Below the pieces are notes generated by a model, which was not told the origin of the DNA, made no database searches, and was given only the letters and a program-made list of their open reading frames with translations. From assembly GCF_001682865.1 (NCBI RefSeq), contig NZ_MAQX01000032.1, positions 362,544 through 426,543 on the forward strand: a stretch of DNA of 64,000 bases. The letters run 5' to 3'. Numbering within the stretch: position 1 is the first letter of the stretch; every line of letters starts with the position of its first letter. The position numbers and the translations under genes were made by a program. Of the stretch, positions 8,514 through 17,092 are shown one piece after another. Origin of the DNA: Bacillus sp. FJAT-26390 (GTDB taxonomy: Bacteria; Bacillota; Bacilli; Paenibacillales; Paenibacillaceae).

Positions 8514-9788
8514 TTAGAATAATTCGAGTTCAATAACGGTATCCATCTCATCAGGCAGCACGGCGCCCTTTAGCGTAATAAATGCTCCGCCTTCAATATC
8601 CGAATATTCCTCCGCCATCCACGGTACCTCGATTTTGAGCTCGGTGCCGTCCCGCAGCAATCTGGCCTTCTTGATTTTTCCCTTCAAGCCTTGGAAATAG
8701 ATAGGGCCGATGCCTCTGTCATAGACATGGGCATATAGCTTGTTGCCCTTTTGCGTGTAACGGCCCCACTCCGGCTTCGGCAGCGTCGAATGGCCGCAGC
8801 CGTAAATGCTGTCTCCATTCAAACGCATCCATTCGCCGACCTCGCTTAATACAACAAGCGACTCCCTTGTCATTTCACCTTTCGCATCCGGTCCCACATT
8901 AAGCAGCAGGTTGCCATTTTTACTGATGCATTCCACCATTGTGCGGATAACCTGCTTCGTTGATTTGTAATTTTTATCTTCGGAGCAATAACCCCAGTTG
9001 TCGTTAAGCGTAATGCATGCTTCCCATGGGATTGATTGGCCGTTCACGTCAACGATGCCGCCAGGCGGTATAATTTGTTCCGGCGAGAAGAAGTCACCCG
9101 CGTATTCTTCCGGCTCTGCCGCCCGGATGTTGCCGCCCAAGCGATTGTCGATAATAATATCCGGCTGAATGGAGCGAATCATCCGAACAAGTTCTGTCGC
9201 TTTCCATTTCTCGCCGGTCATGTTGTCATAGGAGAAGTCGAACCACATGATGTCGATTTTGCCGTAATTGGTAAGCAGCTCCTTCACTTGCCCGTGCATA
9301 TACGAGAGGTATCGATCAAAGTCAATCGGCTTATCCTTCGCCGCTTCATTGCTGCGGTCGGGATGCGCCTTATCCCCGTAGCCCGGATAATCGTCATGAT
9401 CCCAATCGATAATGGAGTAGTATAAACCGACGGCGATTCCCTCAGCGCGGAACGCATCCACATACTCACGAACGAGGTCGCGCCCGGCTGGCGTGTTCGT
9501 CGCTTTGAAGTCTGTTAGGTTACTGTCGAACAAGCAAAAACCGTCATGATGCTTGGTCGTCAGCACAGCGTACTTCTGTCCGGCAGCCTTAGCCGCTTTC
9601 GCCCATGCCTTCGGATCATAACGGGAAGCGTCAAACTCATCGAAATAGGTCATATAATGCTCTTTGCTCATCCGTTCGTTGCCGCGTATCCATTCGCCTC
9701 TGGCTGGAATCGAATAAAGTCCCCAATGAATAAACAAACCGAATCTGTCCTGCAAAAACCATTCCGTTCTTTGTTCCCTCGTTCCCAT
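8514..9788 (-). CDS. GH29 alpha-L-fucosidase, cytoplasmic
   Basis: It hydrolyses terminal alpha-linked L-fucose by a retaining mechanism. The 424 residues contain the N-terminal RFGLFIHWGLYSIPARGEW, the substrate-binding TTKHHDGFCLFDS at about 77-89 and IDIMWFDFSYD at about 178-188, where the first Asp after WF is the expected nucleophile (about 184). There is no signal peptide or membrane segment, so it acts inside the cell on imported oligosaccharides or glycopeptides. GGAGGG lies 8 bases before the ATG. It is the last gene of an operon with a ROK kinase, CutC, an aminopeptidase, a peptide ABC transporter and an asparaginase-family enzyme, which suggests a small fucosylated glycopeptide as substrate. 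The linkage it prefers cannot be read from the sequence. Confidence 0.93.
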   Translation of the reverse strand: MGTREQRTEWFLQDRFGLFIHWGLYSIPARGEWIRGNERMSKEHYMTYFDEFDASRYDPKAWAKAAKAAGQKYAVLTTKHHDGFCLFDSNLTDFKATNTPAGRDLVREYVDAFRAEGIAVGLYYSIIDWDHDDYPGYGDKAHPDRSNEAAKDKPIDFDRYLSYMHGQVKELLTNYGKIDIMWFDFSYDNMTGEKWKATELVRMIRSIQPDIIIDNRLGGNIRAAEPEEYAGDFFSPEQIIPPGGIVDVNGQSIPWEACITLNDNWGYCSEDKNYKSTKQVIRTMVECISKNGNLLLNVGPDAKGEMTRESLVVLSEVGEWMRLNGDSIYGCGHSTLPKPEWGRYTQKGNKLYAHVYDRGIGPIYFQGLKGKIKKARLLRDGTELKIEVPWMAEEYSDIEGGAFITLKGAVLPDEMDTVIELELF

Positions 9789-9827
9789 TCCTGAATCCCT
9801 CCGTTTATAAAATGGATCATAAATTCG

Positions 9828-10787
9828 CTATTCTGCTTCGAATGTATGAAATAATGCCGCAGCGCCGATGAGGCCGACATCGTCTTTTAGGCCGGCAGAT
9901 ATGAGGCTGTACGTTCCTCTGTACGGCGCCATCACAAGCTCATCTGTCTTTTTCCGCAGCGCAGGAAACAATAGATCCCCCGCTTTGCTTACGCCGCCGC
10001 CGATCACGATACGATCGGGATTGAACGTATGGACGGCATTTGCCAATCCTTGCGCCATATAATGAATCGTCCGGTCAATAACTTCAACAGCTACCGGATC
10101 GTTTAATTTCATAGCTTGAAAAACATGCTGAGACGTCACCTTACCTTCGCTAGCGCTTGCCAGCTCGGCAATGAGCGACGCTCTATCCTCCATATATCTC
10201 AGCGCCGTATCGCGGATTGCTGTGCCTGACGCGAACACTTCCCAGCAGCCGTATCTTCCGCAGCTGCATATCGGTCCGCTCGGGTCAATCATATTGTGGC
10301 CCAGCTCACCCGCGAAGGAATGTGATCCTAGCAGCAGCTTGCCGTCTAAGACGATTCCCGCTCCAATGCCGGTGCTGAACGTAACGTAAACCATATTTTC
10401 TGCACCTTTGCCCGCGCCTCGAACATATTCGCCCCAGGCTGCAGCATTAGCATCATTAACTACCTGCACCTGAATGCCAAGCTCCGCTTCCATCCACTTC
10501 TTTAACGGGACGTTGTCCCACTCGGGAAGGTTAGTGCCATTAATTACGATACCGTCCCGGCTGTTCACCGCTCCTGGAGATGCTAATCCGATGCCGATTA
10601 ATGGCCGTCCTTCGGAGACGGAGCGAATCATTCCGATCATCCGCTGAACCACCTCTTCGGCAGTTCGGGCACCGGCTGTCTCCATCTGCTCCCGTCCCAG
10701 CAGCGTACCGTTCGAGTCAAACAGCGCTGCCGCAATCTTCGTTCCACCCAAGTCGATTCCGACTACATAGCTTTGAGACTTATGCAT
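9828..10787 (-). CDS. ROK-family sugar kinase
   Basis: It phosphorylates a hexose (glucose, GlcNAc, ManNAc or related) with ATP. The ATP-phosphate motif DLGGTKIAA lies at about residues 12-20, the catalytic Asp is in VVNDANAAAWGEY at about 110-122, and the zinc site CSCGRYGCWE of ROK proteins is near residue 180. There is no N-terminal helix-turn-helix, so this is an enzyme and not a ROK repressor. I chose ATG 10787 because GGTGA is 6 bases upstream; a TTG at 10793 would overlap that site. Between the fucosidase and CutC genes, its likely substrate is the sugar left after defucosylation, for example GlcNAc, but this is inferred from context. Confidence 0.9.
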   Translation of the reverse strand: MHKSQSYVVGIDLGGTKIAAALFDSNGTLLGREQMETAGARTAEEVVQRMIGMIRSVSEGRPLIGIGLASPGAVNSRDGIVINGTNLPEWDNVPLKKWMEAELGIQVQVVNDANAAAWGEYVRGAGKGAENMVYVTFSTGIGAGIVLDGKLLLGSHSFAGELGHNMIDPSGPICSCGRYGCWEVFASGTAIRDTALRYMEDRASLIAELASASEGKVTSQHVFQAMKLNDPVAVEVIDRTIHYMAQGLANAVHTFNPDRIVIGGGVSKAGDLLFPALRKKTDELVMAPYRGTYSLISAGLKDDVGLIGAAALFHTFEAE

Positions 10788-10814
10788 GGCCAATCACCTT
10801 TTCACTTTCTAGTA

Positions 10815-11507
10815 TCAGTCGACGCCGTGCAGACTGTCAGCAAGCGCCCGCAAGACCACTGGATCAATTGGAGACAGAGAGTCATTGCCGCAGCGGACAG
10901 CTGAGCCAAAATGCACTTCCGTCACTCCGGTCTGCTCGATAAACGTTTTGATGCCTTGCGGTTTCAAACCGCTTCCAGCTAATATTTTTAAAGACCCGCT
11001 TTGCGATGCCTCGACAAGACTGCGCATGGCCGGAACAGCATCGATCGCTGGACCCGGTCCAGCAGAGGTGAGCACCCGTTTAATTTGCGGGTAATGGCTC
11101 AGCGTACGCAAACCGGCAATTTGGTCTTCCAACTCGTCAAACGCGCGGTGGAATGTTACTTGCAGCCCATTCGTTAATGGCAGCAAGGTTTCCAGCGCCC
11201 GCTCATCGATGCGTCCTTCCGGCGTTAGCGCTCCAACAACAATGCCTGCCGCACCACTTTCTGCAATAGCTCTCGTCTCCGCCGCCATCGTTAAAAGGTC
11301 GTTTTCCGAATAGACAAATGTGCGGCTATGCGGACGAACCATAACAAAAACAGGTATGCTCACCGCTTTTGCAACCTGCTGAATTAATCCGATTCCCGGC
11401 GTCAAGCCGCCTTCTGTAATTGCGGTAATCAGCTCGAGGCGGTCAGCGCCATTCGCTTCTGCGGTTAGCGCATCATCAATACACGTCGCGATGACTTCCA
11501 AAATCAT
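10815..11507 (-). CDS. cutC: CutC-family TIM-barrel protein
   Basis: The family was named for a proposed role in copper homeostasis in E. coli, but its biochemical activity is not established. The 230 residues form the typical CutC barrel: LEVIATCIDDALTAEANGAD at the start, RLELITAITEGGLTP, the conserved VMVRPHSRTFVYS, VTFHRAFDE and a C-terminal EVHFGSAVR. AGGGGG lies 7 bases before the ATG. It sits between an aminopeptidase and a sugar kinase in an operon for sugar and peptide breakdown, with no copper genes nearby, which argues for a metabolic rather than a copper role here. Confidence 0.92.
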   Translation of the reverse strand: MILEVIATCIDDALTAEANGADRLELITAITEGGLTPGIGLIQQVAKAVSIPVFVMVRPHSRTFVYSENDLLTMAAETRAIAESGAAGIVVGALTPEGRIDERALETLLPLTNGLQVTFHRAFDELEDQIAGLRTLSHYPQIKRVLTSAGPGPAIDAVPAMRSLVEASQSGSLKILAGSGLKPQGIKTFIEQTGVTEVHFGSAVRCGNDSLSPIDPVVLRALADSLHGVD

Positions 11508-11534
11508 AACGAAGCCCCCTCTCTATCCATTCTT

Positions 11535-12998
11535 TTATTGCTGTTCCTTCTTCATCGCATAATCGGCAAGAAGCCGCGCCCCGTATCCGGTCGCTCCCGC
11601 TTCCGAGTAACTCATGTCTTGCTTGTATTGAACCGTACCCGCCATATCGATATGAATCCATTTCATGGATTCAGCTACGAAGCGGCGAATAAAGAGCGCC
11701 GCCGTAATGGCACCTGCAAACGGAGAGGTGCTGACATTACGAAGATCAGCGTAATGGCTCTTGAGATCCGCTTCGTATTCATCCATAAGCGGCATCGGCC
11801 AGAGCCTCTCCCCGTTGCGCTCGCCAATCTCGACGAGGCTTTGCGTCATGTCCGCATCGCCCCAAATGCCGGCGATGCCAAGACCTAGCGCAGCCCCGAC
11901 ATTCCCAGTCAACGTTGCAATATCAATCGCTTCCGCTGCACCGATATTCGCAGCATGAATGAGTGCATCCGCGAGAATGAGCCTGCCTTCGCCATCGGTA
12001 TTAGCCACTTGCACAGTCAACCCGTTCGGGAAGCGAACAACCGACGATGGCAAGATCGCCTCCGCGTCCGGCACGTTGTCAACGACCGGTATTAGTGCGG
12101 TCACATTCACATTAGCCTTCTTGCGGAGCAAGATGTCCATCGCGCCAACGACAGCAGCGGCACCGCCCATATCCATGCGGGCATCGCTAATATCGCTGGC
12201 CGTCTTCACGTTCATGCCGCCCATATCGAACGTAACGCCCTTGCCGACCAAAGCCAGCATCGGCAGCCTCGGATTTCCTTCATAGCGGATTTCAACAAGC
12301 GCCGGCGCATGCTTGCTTCCTGCGCCTACCGCCAGGAGACCGTTCATTTGAAGGTCAACAAGCTCCTGTCCGCGGTAAACACGAACCTTTACCGGGCTAT
12401 CATCGCGGTCGAAATACCCTTCCATCCACTTTGCAAATGTATCTGGATTCAGTGTATCCGGCGATTCATTCACCCGGTCCCGAGCAAGCATGGCGCCATC
12501 TGCACGGATTCGCGCATTAACAAGCACAGCGTCCATTTCTACCGCTTTCAGCTCCGCCCAATCTGACGAAGAAAGCAATAAATCAACAGAATCGTTAATT
12601 CTCGTCGCTTCCCTGTAGGTTTGGAAACGGTATAAACCGAGCAGCCAGCCTTCTGCCCACGCTTGCAGCCAATCGGCGGCAGCCACTTCCCTATCGCCAT
12701 CGGCCGCACTGCCTTCTTCATTGGCTATACGGACAAGCAAAGCACGGCTTTTCCCTTCACGCTGCGCCATACGGGCCGCATACCCGCCTGCCCGGCGGAT
12801 CTTCTCCAGCGTCAAATCACGCCGCTTGCCCATTCCTACTGCAAGCACGTCAAGCTCTTCTTCCGTTCGGCTGTACAACCATGTCGCACTGCCGCTCCGT
12901 TTATGCGCTTCCCCCAGCTTGAGCGGAAAAGCCTCCTCTTCAAAAGCCAGATAGACGAGAATATCCGCCGAATCGGCGGAATCGATTACAATATTCAT
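11535..12998 (-). CDS. pepA: M17 leucyl aminopeptidase
   Basis: This cytosolic, hexameric, two-zinc aminopeptidase removes N-terminal residues from peptides. The catalytic domain (about residues 170-487) keeps the metal and catalytic residues: VGKGVTFDMGG with Lys and Asp, ARMDMGGAAAVVGAM with Asp, and NTDGEGRLILADAL with Asp, Glu and Arg. The usual NTDAEGRL is NTDGEGRL here, which should be neutral. The N-terminal domain is divergent. AAGGGA precedes the ATG. It follows the ABC transporter ATPase gene in the same operon, so it probably trims the peptides imported by that transporter. Confidence 0.92.
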   Translation of the reverse strand: MNIVIDSADSADILVYLAFEEEAFPLKLGEAHKRSGSATWLYSRTEEELDVLAVGMGKRRDLTLEKIRRAGGYAARMAQREGKSRALLVRIANEEGSAADGDREVAAADWLQAWAEGWLLGLYRFQTYREATRINDSVDLLLSSSDWAELKAVEMDAVLVNARIRADGAMLARDRVNESPDTLNPDTFAKWMEGYFDRDDSPVKVRVYRGQELVDLQMNGLLAVGAGSKHAPALVEIRYEGNPRLPMLALVGKGVTFDMGGMNVKTASDISDARMDMGGAAAVVGAMDILLRKKANVNVTALIPVVDNVPDAEAILPSSVVRFPNGLTVQVANTDGEGRLILADALIHAANIGAAEAIDIATLTGNVGAALGLGIAGIWGDADMTQSLVEIGERNGERLWPMPLMDEYEADLKSHYADLRNVSTSPFAGAITAALFIRRFVAESMKWIHIDMAGTVQYKQDMSYSEAGATGYGARLLADYAMKKEQQ

Positions 12999-13039
12999 CG
13001 CTGTCCCTTCTTTGCCTTAAAGTGTATACACAAGTTCAA

Positions 13040-14032
13040 TTAACGCTCTAATTTCAACATCTCTTCATCGAATAAATGGCATGCAACCTCATGGCCGGGC
13101 TCAACCTCCCGGAATACCGGCACATGCTGCTTGCAGATTTCCATGCAGGAAGGACATCTCGTATGAAACCGACAGCCGGATGGCGGATCAACGGGGCTTG
13201 GAAGATCCCCCTTCAAAATAATGCGCTCCTTCTTAAGGCTTGGATCCGGCACAGGAACCGAAGAGAGCAGCGCTTGCGTATAAGGATGCAGAGGCTTGTC
13301 ATACAGCGTGTCCTTATCCGCCGTCTCCACCAGCGAACCTAAATACATAACGCCAATGCGGTCGCTGATATGCTCAACAACGCTAAGGTCATGCGAGATG
13401 AACAAATACGTCAGCCCATACTCCTCTTGCAAATCCTGAAGCAAATTCAGCACTTGGGACTGAATGGACACGTCCAGCGCCGACACCGGCTCATCCGCCA
13501 CAATTAAGCTCGGACGAACGGACAACGCCCGGGCAATGCCGATCCGCTGCCGCTGCCCGCCGCTGAATTCATGCGCGTAACGCTCCGCATGAAAGCTGCT
13601 AAGCCCAACCGTTTCAAGCAGTTCGTTAGCCAGCTTATCCCGCTCCTTGGGTGAGAGCTTCGTATGAATAAGCAACGGCTCGGCGACCAAATCTTTCACC
13701 TTCATCCGCGGGTTAAGCGAAGCGTAAGGATCTTGGAATACCATCTGCATATCCTTGCGAAGCGGACGCATTTGGTTGTCGGAAATATGGCTGATGTTCT
13801 GGCCCTTAAACCACACTTCGCCATCGTTTGGCGTAAGCAACCGTGTCACCAGCCTGCCTGTAGTCGACTTGCCGCAGCCGCTCTCGCCAACGAGGCTGAA
13901 CGTTTCGCCTTTGCGTATAGCGAATGAAATGCCATCAACCGCCCGCAAATATTTAGTCGTTCCGAGAAAGCCCTTTTTTACCGCAAAAGACTTCTTCAAA
14001 CCTTTTACTTCAATTAACGGCGTCTCTTTCAT
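13040..14032 (-). CDS. oppF: Peptide ABC transporter ATP-binding protein, OppF/DppF type
   Basis: This is one of two ATPase subunits that power a peptide importer at the inner face of the membrane. It has Walker A GESGCGKST, the ABC signature FSGGQRQRIGIARAL, Walker B LIVADEPVSALD and the H-loop ISHDLSVVEH. The C-terminal oligopeptide/dipeptide domain has four cysteines in a pattern (CRFHTRCPSCMEICK) that in this family can bind an Fe-S cluster. Its start overlaps the stop of the upstream ATPase gene (ATGA), so the two are translationally coupled. The 330-residue length is normal. Confidence 0.95.
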   Translation of the reverse strand: MKETPLIEVKGLKKSFAVKKGFLGTTKYLRAVDGISFAIRKGETFSLVGESGCGKSTTGRLVTRLLTPNDGEVWFKGQNISHISDNQMRPLRKDMQMVFQDPYASLNPRMKVKDLVAEPLLIHTKLSPKERDKLANELLETVGLSSFHAERYAHEFSGGQRQRIGIARALSVRPSLIVADEPVSALDVSIQSQVLNLLQDLQEEYGLTYLFISHDLSVVEHISDRIGVMYLGSLVETADKDTLYDKPLHPYTQALLSSVPVPDPSLKKERIILKGDLPSPVDPPSGCRFHTRCPSCMEICKQHVPVFREVEPGHEVACHLFDEEMLKLER

Positions 14033-15033
14033 GCGCGTCCCACTCCTTCCGTATTCTCCTGCTGCGTAAGCAGGCAGCGGCTCTTGCGATCCGCAAGCCC
14101 CTCTACCGGAAGTAATTCCGGTTCACTCACCTTGCAGCTCTCCATGACGAAGGAGCAGCGCGGCGCGAACTTACAGCCTTGCGGCATTTGCGAAAGGTCG
14201 GGAACATTGCCTTTAATGGAATCAAGGCGGCGTACATTTTGCCTCAGCTTCGGAACCGATTGGATCAAGCCCTTCGTATAAGGGTGCTGGGGATTTGCGA
14301 ACAGCTCATGGACGGAAGCTTCCTCCACCACGCGGCCCGCGTACATAACGACAACCCGGTCGCATAGCTCAGCTACAACGCCGAGATCATGCGTTATGAG
14401 CAGCATGCCCATATCCTGTTCTTCCTTCAGCCGTTTCATTAGATCAAGAATTTGCGCTTGTATCGTCACATCGAGCGCCGTCGTCGGTTCATCTGCGATA
14501 AGCAGCTTCGGATTGCAGGACATAGCCATGGCAATCATCACCCGCTGCCTCATTCCGCCTGACAGCTGATGCGGATAGTCATCTACCAGCTCCTCCGCGC
14601 GAGGAATGCCAACCAGCTTCAGCATATGAATCGCATGCTCGCGTGCCTTCTTGCGATTGTAGCCCAAATGCAGCATAATCGGTTCTGCCAGCTGCAAGCC
14701 GATCCGCAGCACAGGATTAAGCGATGTCATCGGCTCTTGGAAAATCATCGCCATCTCGTTTCCCCGAATACGGCGCATGTCCTTCTCTGAAAGGCCCGTT
14801 AAATCCGTTCCTTCGAAACGGACAGCCCCTCCGGCGATTTTGCCCGGCGTGTCCTTAAGCAGGCGCATAATCGACAAGGAAGTTACGCTTTTCCCACAGC
14901 CGGATTCGCCGACAAGACCAAGCACTTCGCCTTTCTTTATATGAAAATCAACGCCTGCGACCGCCGTTATGCTGCCGCCGCCCCGTTTGAACTCCGTTTT
15001 CAACCCTTGTACTTCCAGCAAATGTTGAGTCAT
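14029..15033 (-). CDS. oppD: Peptide ABC transporter ATP-binding protein, OppD/DppD type
   Basis: This is the second ATPase subunit of the importer. It has Walker A GESGCGKSV, the signature LSGGMRQRVMIAMAM, Walker B LLIADEPTTALD and H-loop ITHDLGVVAE, with the C-terminal oligopeptide-transporter domain containing CKFAPRCSF. AAGGAGGG lies 8 bases before the ATG. In E. coli GsiA these two ATPases are fused in one chain; here they are separate, as usual in Firmicutes. It follows the GsiD-like permease gene by 13 bases. Confidence 0.95.
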   Translation of the reverse strand: MTQHLLEVQGLKTEFKRGGGSITAVAGVDFHIKKGEVLGLVGESGCGKSVTSLSIMRLLKDTPGKIAGGAVRFEGTDLTGLSEKDMRRIRGNEMAMIFQEPMTSLNPVLRIGLQLAEPIMLHLGYNRKKAREHAIHMLKLVGIPRAEELVDDYPHQLSGGMRQRVMIAMAMSCNPKLLIADEPTTALDVTIQAQILDLMKRLKEEQDMGMLLITHDLGVVAELCDRVVVMYAGRVVEEASVHELFANPQHPYTKGLIQSVPKLRQNVRRLDSIKGNVPDLSQMPQGCKFAPRCSFVMESCKVSEPELLPVEGLADRKSRCLLTQQENTEGVGRA

Positions 15034-15046
15034 GTCTTGTCCCTCC

Positions 15047-15958
15047 TTAGTTTTTCATCTTGGGATCAAGAGCATCGCGCAGTCCGTCCCCGACCAGGTT
15101 AAAAGCAAGCACAGTCAAAAAGATAGCTATGCCCGGAAAATAAACGATATGCGGTGCAATACTCAAATAATCGCGCCCCATACTTAACATGGCGCCCCAA
15201 TCGGGCTCCGTTGTCTTTGCGCCCATTCCGAGGAAGCTGAGTGATGCGGCCGCCAAAATAGCGCCGCCGATTTTCATCGATACATTTACGATAATGCTGG
15301 AAATCGTTTCGGGAAAAATATGCCGCCAAATAATCCGGTTATTTTTCGCTCCCATCGAGCGAGCAGCCTCAACGAACAACGTCTCCTTCGCGGACAACGT
15401 CACGCTTCGAATAATTCGAGCAAACGAAGGCGTGCCGAATACGGCAACCGCGATTACGACGTTCGATAATCCAGGGCCGAGAATAGCGACGATACCAATA
15501 GCAAGCAGCAGATCAGGGAATGAGAACAAAACGTCGCTGCCCCGCATAATAATCCGGTCCCACCAACCGCCGAAAAATCCGCTTAGCAGGCCAAGGATGG
15601 TACCGAGCACCGCCGCAATCGTTACGGCACTAAGGCTGACGGCTAACGTCAACCGCGTTCCATCGATGAGCCGGCTCAAAATGTCGCGTCCATATTCATC
15701 CGTACCCGCCCAGTGAGCAGCGGAAGGTCCCGTCATCAAGGCATCATAGTTAGGTTCATCAGGATTGTAAGGCGCCAGGAACGGCCCAAAGATGCCGACG
15801 ATAAATAGCAATATAATAAAGCAGGCAGCCACGACAGCCATCCGTTGTTTGCAAAACTTGCGAATAAACTCTCCAAATCGCCCCTTCGTTTTAGCCGGGG
15901 CCTGCACCTCATCCGATAACGGTGAGCCGCTTCCCATTACCGCCGAATTGTTGCTCAT
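15047..15958 (-). CDS. gsiD: Peptide ABC transporter permease, GsiD/DppC type
   Basis: This inner-membrane permease subunit has a cytoplasmic N-terminal tail of about 40 residues and six membrane helices. The BPD motif that contacts the ATPase is EAARSMGAKNNRIIWRHIFPE. Segments such as HWAGTDEYGRDILSRL, ILAAASLSFLGMGA and NLVGDGLRDALDPK are, from memory, closest to GsiD of the E. coli glutathione importer. GGAGG precedes the ATG. It pairs with the GsiC-like permease encoded upstream. Confidence 0.92.
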   Translation of the reverse strand: MSNNSAVMGSGSPLSDEVQAPAKTKGRFGEFIRKFCKQRMAVVAACFIILLFIVGIFGPFLAPYNPDEPNYDALMTGPSAAHWAGTDEYGRDILSRLIDGTRLTLAVSLSAVTIAAVLGTILGLLSGFFGGWWDRIIMRGSDVLFSFPDLLLAIGIVAILGPGLSNVVIAVAVFGTPSFARIIRSVTLSAKETLFVEAARSMGAKNNRIIWRHIFPETISSIIVNVSMKIGGAILAAASLSFLGMGAKTTEPDWGAMLSMGRDYLSIAPHIVYFPGIAIFLTVLAFNLVGDGLRDALDPKMKN

Positions 15959-16050
15959 GATATTCCTCCTAACGCTAAATAAACACTGTAAGCAACATCA
16001 TCTGTCGCATGAATAACCAAACGTATCCTTACATGTCTTCATCGTTCAAA

Positions 16051-16974
16051 CTACGATGAATACCTAATTTTTGGATTGAGTACGCCATACAGCAAATCTA
16101 CAATTAAGTTGATTAGAATAAATTGCGTGGCGAAAAGCAGCAGCAAGGCTTGAATGACCGTATAATCACGGAAAAGAATAGAATCAACCAGCAACCTGCC
16201 GAGTCCCGGAATACTGAACACCGTCTCGACCATAACCGAACCGCCAAGCAGAAAACCGAATTGAAGACCTGCTACAGTTACAACCTGAATAAGTGAATTC
16301 CGAAGCGCATGTCTGCCGATAACGACGGACTCACGCAAGCCTTTGGCACGGCCCGTACGGATATAATCCTCTCGCATCGTCTCCAGCATCGAGGATCGCG
16401 AATACCTGGCTAGCATAGACATAATACCGGCCCCAAGGGTAATGGAAGGTAAAATATAAGATTTCCAAGAATCAACGCCGCCCGTTGGAAACCAACCAAG
16501 CTCTACCGAGAAAATTTGAATAAGAACGAGCCCAAGCCAGAACCCGGGAATGGACATACCCGAAATGGCTGTCAATGTACCTGCGTAATCCGGCCATTTG
16601 TTGCGGTATACCGCAGATACAACGCCAATCAGAAGACCGATAACAAGCGCCCACGCCATACTGAGGAATGTCAGCCATAAGGTAGGCATTATTCTGCTCT
16701 CCAGCATATCGGTAACCGGCATGCCCGAACGAATCGAATTGCCCAGATTGCCGCTAAGCAGATCACCCATATAGTTAATGTATTGCTTCCATAGCGGAAG
16801 ATTAAGGCCAAGCTGCTCCTGAATGCCTTGAATTTCTTCAAGCGTAGCGTCCTTGCCCGCAATAAGCCTCGCCGGATCTCCGGGAATTAAGTGAATAAAC
16901 ATAAAGACAAGCACGGATACAACAAACAGCAACGGAATAACCCCGAGGAGTCTTTGCAAAGCATATCTACCCAA
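16051..16974 (-). CDS. gsiC: Peptide ABC transporter permease, GsiC/DppB type
   Basis: This is the partner permease with six membrane helices. The N terminus has the family motif HLIPGDPARLIAG, and segments such as FSVELGWFPTGGVDSW, LQFGFLLGGSVMVETVFSIP and VVDLLYGVLNPKIRY agree closely with E. coli GsiC as I remember it. The start is a TTG at 16974 with AGGAGG 8 bases upstream, and no ATG gives the full conserved N terminus. A GC-rich hairpin separates it from the binding-protein gene. The subfamily suggests short peptides such as glutathione-like or beta-aspartyl peptides, but specificity lies in the binding protein. Confidence 0.92.
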   Translation of the reverse strand: MGRYALQRLLGVIPLLFVVSVLVFMFIHLIPGDPARLIAGKDATLEEIQGIQEQLGLNLPLWKQYINYMGDLLSGNLGNSIRSGMPVTDMLESRIMPTLWLTFLSMAWALVIGLLIGVVSAVYRNKWPDYAGTLTAISGMSIPGFWLGLVLIQIFSVELGWFPTGGVDSWKSYILPSITLGAGIMSMLARYSRSSMLETMREDYIRTGRAKGLRESVVIGRHALRNSLIQVVTVAGLQFGFLLGGSVMVETVFSIPGLGRLLVDSILFRDYTVIQALLLLFATQFILINLIVDLLYGVLNPKIRYSS

Positions 16975-17012
16975 CTTATAAGCCTCCTTCAGTTTCGACA
17001 GATGATATAATA

Positions 17013-17045
17013 GGGCCGCTTCCCGTTAATCTATAGAAGCGGCCC
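17013..17045 (-). terminator. Intergenic hairpin between binding-protein and permease genes
   Basis: GGGCCGCTTC at 17013-17022 pairs with GAAGCGGCCC at 17036-17045 with a 13-base loop. No good T run follows on the minus strand (TATTATATC), so it is likely a partial terminator or an RNA 3'-end stabiliser that keeps binding-protein mRNA more abundant than permease mRNA. This role is inferred. Confidence 0.6.
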
Positions 17046-17092
17046 CGTTCATTTCATGTGATACTAAGCCTAACGTTTGTCATGCAAGCTTA

